A DNA stretch of 7,263 bases from an uncultured Bacteroidota bacterium (GCA_903879775.1 CAIRMY010000120.1:1-7263); one strand, 5' to 3'; positions 1 to 7,170 are shown, counted from the stretch's first letter. Notes: generated by a model not told the origin, from the sequence alone. Numbers and translations: made by a program.

Positions 1-967
1 AGCCTGTAAAATTAGAATGACAACCATCAACTTCTGAAATATTTACAGCAAGCATTTTGGGTTTGAATTCTTTCAAAATCTCTGCTGAATAAGCAACATT
101 AAAGGCATCACCTGAGCTAGCCGCTGGTGGCATTGCTATTTGTCCTAAACTTTGCTTGGTGTATACACTACGCATGAACTCTTTAATTTGCGTTCGTTCA
201 TCATCTGTGTTTTTTATGGTTGTTTGAAGTGAATTTTCCAATGCGAAACTATTGTTTAAAAAGTTTTTCATTTCATACATTGGCTTTAACTCATTGTTTG
301 AATAAGCTTTTGAATTTGAAAGTATGTTCCGACCATAACTTCCAAAAGTTACAGGTGGAATGAACATATTTCCACCATAATCCAATCCATAACGCTCATT
401 GCTACTTGAATTTAGCAGGGGAGTACTATTTCCAATACCGTTTCCCACAAACCAACAATCTGTGGCTTTAAATCCTCTATGTTTTCTTAAATATTCAAAA
501 ATAGTGGGGGACACAGGTCTCGTCTTTAATCCTTGTGCAGTACCCAAACTACCTGTCAATAAAGTATTTAAGCCTACATAATGTCCTGCACTCTGGGCTC
601 TCACTTCATTAAATATCATACCTTTGTTTGCCAAAGCATCGGAAAGTAATCTTGGAATTGGATCAGATCCTTTGGTTTGTCCCGCGATATCTTGACCGTA
701 CACTATTTTTTTTGTCGGAGCATTTCCATTGAATAAATTGGGCATGATATTTCCAGCAGCGCCTGAAACTCCCTGACTATCTTCCAAATACCTGCCTAAA
801 ATGCTTTCTTGTTGACGAACGCCACCAGCAAACATAACCATCACTACATGTTCTGCCTTTTCAGTACCTGTTTTCGCAAACAATCTACCAGATGGCAGAA
901 TGTATGGGGCTACGATGCCCGCACCAACTGTAAGACTCGATTTTCTAATAAATTCTTTTCTTCTCAT
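1..967 (-). CDS. DUF1501-like / alkaline phosphatase superfamily exported protein (C-terminus cut by window edge)
   Basis: The visible 322 residues are the N-terminal part of an exported protein; the stop lies beyond the left edge. It opens with a Tat-like leader: MRRKEFIRKS, then a small-residue stretch (VGAGIVAPYILPSG, about 14-27). From about residue 40 it resembles the DUF1501/alkaline phosphatase superfamily. Landmarks are a hydrophobic strand ending in MFAGGV (45-50), RLLSDALANKG (107-116), a GHYVGLNTLLTG block (128-139) like the family's HG-x-x-LNTxLTG segment, TIFEYLRKH (155-163), and LAVNISEVDGCHSNF (306-320), whose Asp314 and His317 are candidate metal ligands. The ATG at 967 lies 8 bp after the stop of the preceding gene, so it is the third gene of a leftward operon. 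The substrate is unknown; many DUF1501 proteins have no proven activity. The superfamily call comes from motif resemblance and is fairly confident; phosphatase or sulfatase activity is not established. Confidence 0.72.
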   Translation of the reverse strand, partial: MRRKEFIRKSSLTVGAGIVAPYILPSGRLFAKTGTEKAEHVVMVMFAGGVRQQESILGRYLEDSQGVSGAAGNIMPNLFNGNAPTKKIVYGQDIAGQTKGSDPIPRLLSDALANKGMIFNEVRAQSAGHYVGLNTLLTGSLGTAQGLKTRPVSPTIFEYLRKHRGFKATDCWFVGNGIGNSTPLLNSSSNERYGLDYGGNMFIPPVTFGSYGRNILSNSKAYSNNELKPMYEMKNFLNNSFALENSLQTTIKNTDDERTQIKEFMRSVYTKQSLGQIAMPPAASSGDAFNVAYSAEILKEFKPKMLAVNISEVDGCHSNFTG

Positions 968-975
968 TGTTATGT

Positions 976-1485
976 TTAATAAAACGAATACTCGTCACTT
1001 GTTGAAAAAGCTGTATAAATCATTTCAACTGTAACTTCTTGATTGTTTTGAATATAATTGGTGAAATAAACTTTTTCTGCTTCGGTAGGGTATCTCAAAT
1101 AAAAACGTTTGTATGTTTCTGTAATGAATTTGGGAATATCCTTTCGCATTTCTGAATTGCTAGGAATGATAATGTTGGGATTGTTGAAGTAACCGCTCAA
1201 TAGCATTTCTTTTGCAACATTTTGATCGCCAATGCTATACAATACACTTTGAGCTTGAAACAATACCATCGGGTCAATTGCTTTTTGATATAAATTGGTG
1301 AATAGGATAGATATGTATTCGGCTTCGTTTTTAGCCTTGAACTTTTGTGCCTTAGTCTCGTAAATGTTCGCTGAATTTACTTGGTATTGCATGTGAATCT
1401 CTTTCGTGCAATAAATGTTCATAATCAATAAATTGAATATGATTAATTTAACAATTAGTTTAATATTAAAACTGCGCATATTCAT
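976..1485 (-). CDS. Small exported, possibly lipid-anchored protein with DUF1549/DUF4214-like C-terminal motif
   Basis: This is a 169-residue hypothetical protein. The N-terminus (1-25) is a basic then hydrophobic signal-like segment followed by Cys26 in NIYCTKE. The CTKE matches the mature start of the upstream lipoprotein, but Tyr at -1 is not a normal lipobox residue, so lipidation is uncertain. The C-terminal third (about 120-169) reads ETYKRFYLRYPTEAE, then an amphipathic stretch, then STSDEYSFY. This is the aromatic/R-x-P-T-x-x-E ... S-D-E-Y pattern of DUF1549/DUF1553 and DUF4214 helical modules. A weaker copy may lie at about 57-105 (ISILFTNLYQKAIDP). I chose ATG at 1485; GTG at 1488 and ATG at 1479 are alternatives. 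It overlaps the end of the upstream gene by 20 bp in another frame, suggesting translational coupling, and ends 8 bp before the DUF1501-like gene. A role with that protein is inferred from position; the function is unknown. Confidence 0.7.
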   Translation of the reverse strand: MNMRSFNIKLIVKLIIFNLLIMNIYCTKEIHMQYQVNSANIYETKAQKFKAKNEAEYISILFTNLYQKAIDPMVLFQAQSVLYSIGDQNVAKEMLLSGYFNNPNIIIPSNSEMRKDIPKFITETYKRFYLRYPTEAEKVYFTNYIQNNQEVTVEMIYTAFSTSDEYSFY

Positions 1486-2383
1486 CACTTATAAGTATTG
1501 TTCTTTGCATATTTTCGATGCTGTGATCTTTCAAATAATTGGATAAAATTGGGTACAATTGACTTGAATTGATCTCTCTCCGAATATATTGGAAATACCA
1601 CCATCTAATTTCAGCTTCATAGAAGCCAGAAGTTGTTGTAATTCCTTCACAAAATTCGTTTTTATTAGAAATTACCTGATTGAAAATAAATGTAGGAATG
1701 TTTTTTTCTATAATCTTAAAAGACCGATTAAACTCGTCTGAGCTGGGCTTTCGACCATAAATATCATCAAATGCTGCATTCACGAAATTGAAAGAACCCA
1801 TATTGATTAAATCATATATACCATTGTTCAGCATGTATTCGCAAAGTTGATTGTAAGAGATTGTGTTGCGACTCAACCAATAATTGCTTTTTAAAATGCG
1901 ATCGTAGTATTTTTTCTGATTGATAGCAGAGAACATTGCAACCGAATCACCATCCAATTGATAAAGCAATATGGCAAATCCTAAATTGCCGGATTGTTGG
2001 GCAATATCCATATCTGCAGCACCCTCGAGAAATCTTGATTTGCAAATATTGTAAATTCTAGTTGTATATGCCTTGCGATAGCTTGAATCGCCAATTCTGT
2101 AGATTGTATCAAATTGCAATTGTTTCACAATTGAATCTCTGCAAACAGGACTTAACTTTCCTTTTCTGAGCTTCAATAGAATGTCAATTCGCTCAACATC
2201 GGTGGCCTCTCTCCCTAAAACATCAATAAAAAGTCTATTGATATAATTCTCAACCATGATTGTCGAGATTTCAGAGTATTTTGGAGGATTGTTATTGGTG
2301 CGAATGACAGTTTCCTCCTTTGTGCATGACACAAATAGAAAAGCGATGAATAAAAATCGAATTGTCAATTTTGTATAATTCAT
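1466..2383 (-). CDS. Lipoprotein with repeated DUF1549/DUF4214-like modules
   Basis: This 305-residue protein has a clear lipoprotein signal: MNYTKLTIRF, a hydrophobic core LFIAFLF, and lipobox FVSC with Cys20 followed by TKEE. It is therefore probably anchored in a membrane on the periplasmic or outer face. Three weakly similar modules can be seen: YINRLFIDVLGREATDVE (47-64), AAFDDIYGRKPSSDEF (203-218), and EIRWWYFQYIRREINSSQ (258-275), which ends in LISDEYAQF at the C-terminus (297-305). The LGRE-x-T-x-x-E and YGRKP-x-x-x-E signatures recall DUF1549 and DUF4214, but the protein is far shorter than planctomycetal DUF1549-DUF1553 proteins. The ATG at 2383 is preferred over an in-frame TTG at 2404 because it gives a normal signal peptide and the TTG overlaps a candidate promoter. 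It is first in the leftward operon. Its biochemical role is unknown; a scaffold or partner of the exported DUF1501-like protein is inference from gene order. Confidence 0.72.
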   Translation of the reverse strand: MNYTKLTIRFLFIAFLFVSCTKEETVIRTNNNPPKYSEISTIMVENYINRLFIDVLGREATDVERIDILLKLRKGKLSPVCRDSIVKQLQFDTIYRIGDSSYRKAYTTRIYNICKSRFLEGAADMDIAQQSGNLGFAILLYQLDGDSVAMFSAINQKKYYDRILKSNYWLSRNTISYNQLCEYMLNNGIYDLINMGSFNFVNAAFDDIYGRKPSSDEFNRSFKIIEKNIPTFIFNQVISNKNEFCEGITTTSGFYEAEIRWWYFQYIRREINSSQLYPILSNYLKDHSIENMQRTILISDEYAQF

Positions 2384-2401
2384 TTTCGCAAGCAATTTTA
2401 T

Positions 2402-2409
2402 CAAATATA
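2402..2409 (-). promoter_or_regulatory. Candidate Bacteroidota -7 promoter element for the leftward lipoprotein operon
   Basis: On the minus strand this reads TATATTTG, a full match to the Bacteroidota -7 consensus TAnnTTTG. It lies 18 bp before the ATG at 2383, giving a very short leader. I see no convincing TTG-type -33 element at the usual distance upstream, so this is a weak call in AT-rich DNA. Confidence 0.3.
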
Positions 2410-2481
2410 CTCATTTTTATTAAAAAAGTGATCTTTATTCATTGCAAATCAGACAATTTATTCAACACTTAAAGGATTTGG

Positions 2482-2494
2482 TTCAATAATTGAA
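2482..2494. promoter_or_regulatory. Perfect 13-bp palindrome, candidate operator upstream of hmgA
   Basis: TTCAAT-A-ATTGAA is a perfect 6-bp inverted repeat with a 1-bp centre. It lies 37 bp before the dioxygenase ATG, between a possible -33 TTTG (2477-2480) and a possible -7 TATATTCG (2505-2512), where a repressor would block transcription. Aromatic-acid catabolic genes are often under such control, but no regulator gene is in the window. AT-rich palindromes of this length can arise by chance. Confidence 0.3.
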
Positions 2495-2504
2495 TGACAA
2501 TAAT

Positions 2505-2512
2505 TATATTCG
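2505..2512 (+). promoter_or_regulatory. Weak candidate -7 element for the hmgA transcript
   Basis: TATATTCG matches the Bacteroidota TAnnTTTG consensus except for one base. It lies 19 bp before the ATG at 2532. A TTTG at 2477-2480 is a possible -33 element, though its 24-bp spacing is slightly long. It supports, but does not prove, that translation begins at 2532 and not at the upstream TTG. Confidence 0.22.
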
Positions 2513-2531
2513 TAATTCGATAGTATATTGT

Positions 2532-3689
2532 ATGGCATTTTATTATAAACAGGGAGAAATCCCCAAAAAACGACACACGCAATTCAGAAAGCCCAATGGT
2601 CAATTGTATTCTGAAGAACTCATTAGTACTGAAGGTTTCAATAGCTTATATTCTTTGGTTTATCATTGCCATCCGCCAACATTGGTAAAGGACATTGGAA
2701 CTCCATTCAGTGTAGAGCCTAAAATTGCGTTAAAACAAAATATGCAAAGTCGGAGTTTTGTAACTTTTAATACAAAACCAGAAGATGATTATATCAAAAG
2801 CAGAAAAGCTTTATTGACAAATAGCGATTTAACAATTTCTGTTGCGGCTCCAACAAAAGGCAATTCTGATTACTTCTTTAAAAATAGCGACAATGATGAA
2901 GTTATCTTTATTCATGAAGGGACGGGCAAGCTGAAAACTATTTTTGGCGAAATTCCTTTTGAATACGGTGATTACCTGGTCATTCCTAGAGGAACGATTT
3001 ATCAATTTGAATTCGATGGATCAAACAATCGTTTGATGATCACCGAATCTCCAACGCCAATTTATCCCCCAAAAAGATATCAAAACTCTTTTGGTCAATT
3101 ACTTGAGCACTCTCCATATTGTGAAAGGGATATCAAATTACCACAGAACCTCACCACACATGATGAGCTGGGAGATTTTAAGGTAATGATTAAGAAGCAA
3201 AACACAATATATCCATACACTTATGCTTCTCATCCATTTGACGCCATTGGTTGGGATGGATATAGTTATCCCTATGGTTTTAGTATCCATAATTTTGAGC
3301 CGATAACAGGTAGGTTGCACATGCCGCCTCCGATTCATCAGACTTTTGAGGGACGTAACTTTGTAATTTGTAGTTTCGTGCCGCGAATGTATGATTATCA
3401 TCCATTATCAATTCCAGCGCCTTATAACCACAGCAATGTAGATAGTGATGAAATTTTATACTATGTAGACGGCGATTTCATGAGCCGTAAACATGTAGAG
3501 CGTGGAATGATTACCCTGCATCCGAAAGGAATTCCGCATGGTCCACATCCCGGAACAGTTGAGAAAAGTATTGGAAAAAAAGAGACATTGGAGCTTGCTG
3601 TCATGATCGATCCGTTTTATCCTTTAATGATCACCGAGGAAGCCATGCAGGTTGAAGATCCCAATTATTACAAATCTTGGGTTGAATAA
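2532..3689 (+). CDS. hmgA: Homogentisate 1,2-dioxygenase
   Basis: This cytoplasmic non-haem Fe(II) enzyme (EC 1.13.11.5) opens the ring of homogentisate with O2 to give 4-maleylacetoacetate in tyrosine and phenylalanine breakdown. The 385 residues fit the shorter bacterial HGD form and start with the recognisable MAFYYKQGEIPKKRHTQFRK. The N-terminal cupin-like part includes FIHEGTGKLKTIFGEIPFEYGDYLVIPRGT. The C-terminal half carries the active site: His269 in PPPIHQTF (equivalent to human catalytic His292), and iron ligands His300 (PYNHSN), Glu307 (DSDEIL) and His336 (IPHGPH). The His300-His336 spacing of 36 equals that of human His335-His371, and Glu307 is followed by Gly seven residues on, as in cupin motifs. 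A longer frame opening with TTG at 2490 adds 14 residues not typical of the family, so ATG 2532 is preferred. It is followed after 9 bp by the T9SS protein gene. No other tyrosine-pathway gene is in the window. Confidence 0.95.
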   Translation: MAFYYKQGEIPKKRHTQFRKPNGQLYSEELISTEGFNSLYSLVYHCHPPTLVKDIGTPFSVEPKIALKQNMQSRSFVTFNTKPEDDYIKSRKALLTNSDLTISVAAPTKGNSDYFFKNSDNDEVIFIHEGTGKLKTIFGEIPFEYGDYLVIPRGTIYQFEFDGSNNRLMITESPTPIYPPKRYQNSFGQLLEHSPYCERDIKLPQNLTTHDELGDFKVMIKKQNTIYPYTYASHPFDAIGWDGYSYPYGFSIHNFEPITGRLHMPPPIHQTFEGRNFVICSFVPRMYDYHPLSIPAPYNHSNVDSDEILYYVDGDFMSRKHVERGMITLHPKGIPHGPHPGTVEKSIGKKETLELAVMIDPFYPLMITEEAMQVEDPNYYKSWVE

Positions 3690-3698
3690 TTAACAATT

Positions 3699-6600
3699 AT
3701 GAAAAATCACAACAGTATCAAAACGCTTTTCTTTTGTTTAAGTATATGTTTAATTAACATATCTTATTCTCAAGAAAGTCAACAATATAAAGAAGTTTCA
3801 ATAAAGAAACATGCTCGTAACATTTCTAAAATCGAGAAAGAATTTAGAAAAAATAGAGAAAAATACAAAAAAACACAATCAGCAAGATTTTTAACCCCTG
3901 ATAAATACTGGGAACAAGAATATATTGCAACAATGAATCCAAGTTTAAAACGACCAACACCAGAAGTTTTAGACAAGGAAATTGAAAATATCTTGGCGAA
4001 ACAAGCAGCAAGTGAAATTTCAATCCAACCTGGTACTTCAAACACAACTTGGAATTTAAGAGGACCTAACTATGTGGGTGGCAGAACAAGGGCCTTAACA
4101 TGGGACCCTAACGACGCTACAGGTAAAAAAGTTTGGGCTGGGGCGGTCACCGGTGGATTATGGTACAACAACGATATCACAAGTAGCACAAGTCAATGGG
4201 TTTCTGTAAGTAGTGTTTGGTCGAATATTACAGTTTCTTGCATTGCTTTTGATCCAAACAATTCAAAAATCATTTATGTAGGAACCGGGGAAGGTTGGGG
4301 TACAACCAATAGTTCTTCAAGGGGACAAGGAATTTATAAAAGCACCGATGGTGGAAGTTCGTTTTCTTTGCTATCAAGTTCTACATCGTATATGTATGTA
4401 AATGATATAGCAGTAAGAAATGTAAGTGGTACGTCTGAAGTTTGGGTGGCAGTTGATGCATTGTATTATGGAGGTCAATGGAATGGCATTTCAAGCTATG
4501 GACTAAAGAAAAGTACAGATGGCGGTTCAACTTGGTCATCTCCATTGGTGTCGTCACCTCAATATTCAATTGCGGACATTGAAATTGCAAAGGATAATAA
4601 AATTTGGTTGGGAACTCGCAAGAATCCATATGGTACACCAACGAATGATGGAGGTGGAGGACGAATCTTTTATTCGAGCAATGGAACAACTTGGTATCAA
4701 GGATATGCGCATACAGATAAGTTAAGTAGGGTTGAAATTGCGTGTGCTCCAAATGATGCGAATACAATTTATGCTCTTTTTGAATCAGGCGGGAAAGCTG
4801 ACACCTTAATTAAATCGAGAGATGGCGGTGCAACTTGGTCGAGCATGAAAAAGCCTAAAGATGCAGATCAAGGCATTCCGGGTACAGATTTCACTAGGGG
4901 ACAAGCTTGGTATGATTTAACAATGGCAGTTTCTCCATTAGATTCAAACAGGTTGATTGTTGGAGGTATAGATTTGTTTTATTCTACCAATTCAGGTTCA
5001 TCTTGGGTTCAAATTAGCAAATGGTCTAACAATCCTGGATTAAGTTCTTTAAATTGTTCATATGTACATGCCGATCAACATGCGATTATATTCAAACCAA
5101 ATACCTTAGGTACCGTGCTTTTTGGTTGTGATGGAGGTGTTTTTTATTCAAACAACATCACAAACAACCCAGGAAATACAGATGTAACGTCCGACAGAAA
5201 TAATGGATATTATGCCACTCAGTTTTATGCTGGTGATTTATCGCAAACAGCGAATAAAAATATGTTTATTGCTGGGGCTCAAGACAATGGAACACATTTA
5301 TTAACCAATGCAACAATTTCAGATTGGAACATGGTTAGCGGGGGAGATGGAGCATATTGTTTTATAAGTCCCTCAAATAATTTAAAACAAATTTCAGCCT
5401 ATGTGTACAATAACATTAATTACACTACTGATGGCTGGGCTTCTTCAAATCCTTTGATTTCGGATGGCAATACTGGTAAATTTATCAATCCATCGGTTTG
5501 GGATGATAATGGAGCTGGTTTCTTTTCTGGGAAAGATGCTTTAACACTTTACCGCATTAAATTAACCACAGCACCAGGCACCCTCGGAACAATTACCGTT
5601 AAGTCATCTGGTTCACCAGGAAAAGCAAGTGCTTTTGCTACATTTAAAAATCCAACGACTGGAAAAACGGAACTTTTTGTTGGTACGGATATTGGAACCA
5701 TTTATAAAACAGCGGATGCATGGGCTACAACACCTGTTTTTACTCAATTGGGCACAATAAATGCAGGCAATGTATCTTCTATAAGTATACTTAATAAAGA
5801 TACCATTGCTGTGACATTGTCGAATTATGGAATTAAAAACATCTATGTTTCAACTGATGCAGGTGCTACTTGGGGTGTAAAAGATGCTGGGTTTACAGAC
5901 ATGCCAATTTGGGGTTTATTGTTTAATCCTAAAAGATGGGGAGAAGCATTGATTGCCACTGAATTAGGTGTTTATGGAACCAATAATTTGTATTCTGCTG
6001 TTCCAACCTGGACTGAATATAACGTAGGGATGGGGTCAGTAAAAACCTTGCAACTAAAATACAGAAGTTCAGACCAAACAGTCATGGCTGTTACACACGG
6101 TCGAGGGATTTTCACTTCAAATGCTTGGTCAATTTTAGATCCTATCACAAATTTGGGCTTTTCAGATAAAAATCCTTGTGTCAATCAAATTGTTACCTTA
6201 ATCGATTCAACTCAAAATTTACCGACTTCTTGGAAATGGTCAATTACACCATCGACTTATGTTACATATACAAATGGTGATTCAACTTCTAAAAGTCCTA
6301 AAGTGAAATTCTCAGAAAATGGGACATATACCATTAAATTAACAGCTACAAATGTTTCGGGTTCAAATACTAAATCAAAAGATATTGTTGTACAGGATAC
6401 CATTGGGTTGGGTTTGTTTTTAACTCATAGTCCTACAAAACCATGTTTTGGAGATTCAGTTGGATTCATAAGTACACCAACCAATTCAAAAATGGTTGGA
6501 TTAAAGTTGAAATATCAATGGTATATGAATGGAGCTATTTTAACAGGAAAAGACACATTGACGTATTTTAAAAAATACAATATATCAGCAGACAGCAGTA

Positions 6601-7145
6601 ATTTTAGTTTGAAAGTTACATCGACAGCAAAATGTGCGGTTCCAGCAAGTGTTTTTAGCAACAATGATGCGGTTGTGTTGAAAGTGAAGAAAATTAGCAT
6701 CAAATGCAGCAATGATACATTTTATGTGATTGGCAAGCCAACTGGAGGTTCTGTGAAATGGTATAGAAATGGCATCAATGTTGGCAATGGTGATTTTTAT
6801 CATGCCAAACAAAAGGGAAATTACACTGCGGTTTATATGAATTCAGGATGTAATTCCGATTCATCGAATAAGATTTCTTTAATGTCTGTTGGTATCAAGG
6901 ATGGTCATTCATTGGTATACGGTCGTTTATATCCAAATCCAGTTAAGGATTGGTTGAATTGGGATTCTAAATCTGATGGTACATTGGAAATATGGTCAAT
7001 GAATGGTCAAAAATGCATGGAACAAATTGTTGAAGTGAACAAATCTTACAAATTGAATGTGAGTCACTTAGCGAAAGGAATTTATACAGTACGATTAAAG
7101 AATGATGAAAATAGATTTCACGTTGATCAAATAGTCATACAATAA
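3699..7145 (+). CDS. Large T9SS-secreted Asp-box beta-propeller protein with PKD and Ig-like domains
   Basis: This is an 1148-residue extracellular or surface protein. A Sec signal peptide covers about 1-24 (core TLFFCLSICLINISYS). A charged Lys/Glu-rich spacer runs from about 25 to 110. A beta-propeller of the BNR/sortilin-like type extends from about 118 (WNLRGPNYVGGRTRAL) to 812. Asp-box motifs are at about 215 (STDGGSSF), 272 (STDGGSTW), 326 (SSNGTTW), 373 (SRDGGATW), 429 (STNSGSSW) and 718 (STDAGATW), with degenerate copies near 576 and 671. A PKD domain follows at about 816-900 (WKWSITPS, YTIKLTATNVSG), then two Ig-like segments (about 905-997 and 998-1068; WYMNG, VKWYRNG). The T9SS type A sorting domain starts near 1078 (YPNPVKDW ... 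GIYTVRL ... QIVIQ). It is thus exported through the outer membrane and processed at the C-terminus. Such proteins are often called glycosyl hydrolase-like, but Asp boxes are structural and no catalytic residues are evident; adhesion or binding is as likely. It starts 9 bp after the dioxygenase stop and may share its transcript. Confidence 0.9.
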   Translation: MKNHNSIKTLFFCLSICLINISYSQESQQYKEVSIKKHARNISKIEKEFRKNREKYKKTQSARFLTPDKYWEQEYIATMNPSLKRPTPEVLDKEIENILAKQAASEISIQPGTSNTTWNLRGPNYVGGRTRALTWDPNDATGKKVWAGAVTGGLWYNNDITSSTSQWVSVSSVWSNITVSCIAFDPNNSKIIYVGTGEGWGTTNSSSRGQGIYKSTDGGSSFSLLSSSTSYMYVNDIAVRNVSGTSEVWVAVDALYYGGQWNGISSYGLKKSTDGGSTWSSPLVSSPQYSIADIEIAKDNKIWLGTRKNPYGTPTNDGGGGRIFYSSNGTTWYQGYAHTDKLSRVEIACAPNDANTIYALFESGGKADTLIKSRDGGATWSSMKKPKDADQGIPGTDFTRGQAWYDLTMAVSPLDSNRLIVGGIDLFYSTNSGSSWVQISKWSNNPGLSSLNCSYVHADQHAIIFKPNTLGTVLFGCDGGVFYSNNITNNPGNTDVTSDRNNGYYATQFYAGDLSQTANKNMFIAGAQDNGTHLLTNATISDWNMVSGGDGAYCFISPSNNLKQISAYVYNNINYTTDGWASSNPLISDGNTGKFINPSVWDDNGAGFFSGKDALTLYRIKLTTAPGTLGTITVKSSGSPGKASAFATFKNPTTGKTELFVGTDIGTIYKTADAWATTPVFTQLGTINAGNVSSISILNKDTIAVTLSNYGIKNIYVSTDAGATWGVKDAGFTDMPIWGLLFNPKRWGEALIATELGVYGTNNLYSAVPTWTEYNVGMGSVKTLQLKYRSSDQTVMAVTHGRGIFTSNAWSILDPITNLGFSDKNPCVNQIVTLIDSTQNLPTSWKWSITPSTYVTYTNGDSTSKSPKVKFSENGTYTIKLTATNVSGSNTKSKDIVVQDTIGLGLFLTHSPTKPCFGDSVGFISTPTNSKMVGLKLKYQWYMNGAILTGKDTLTYFKKYNISADSSNFSLKVTSTAKCAVPASVFSNNDAVVLKVKKISIKCSNDTFYVIGKPTGGSVKWYRNGINVGNGDFYHAKQKGNYTAVYMNSGCNSDSSNKISLMSVGIKDGHSLVYGRLYPNPVKDWLNWDSKSDGTLEIWSMNGQKCMEQIVEVNKSYKLNVSHLAKGIYTVRLKNDENRFHVDQIVIQ

Positions 7146-7170
7146 TTTGTGATTTTAAAATTTCTATAAG

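Noticed and set aside
399..581. A 60-codon plus-strand open frame
   Set aside because: It lies opposite the DUF1501-like coding region, which has convincing motifs throughout, and has no features of its own.
2384..2404. TTG start at 2404 extending the 305-residue lipoprotein by seven residues
   Set aside because: The ATG at 2383 gives a normal lipoprotein signal peptide, and the TTG overlaps the candidate -7 element.
3138..3401. An 87-codon minus-strand open frame within hmgA
   Set aside because: It is antisense to the conserved HGD active-site region and has no family features.
4381..4767. A 128-codon open frame on the minus strand inside the T9SS protein gene
   Set aside because: It is antisense to strongly supported Asp-box coding sequence, and its His/Leu/Tyr-rich translation has no recognisable domain; it is a shadow of the real frame.
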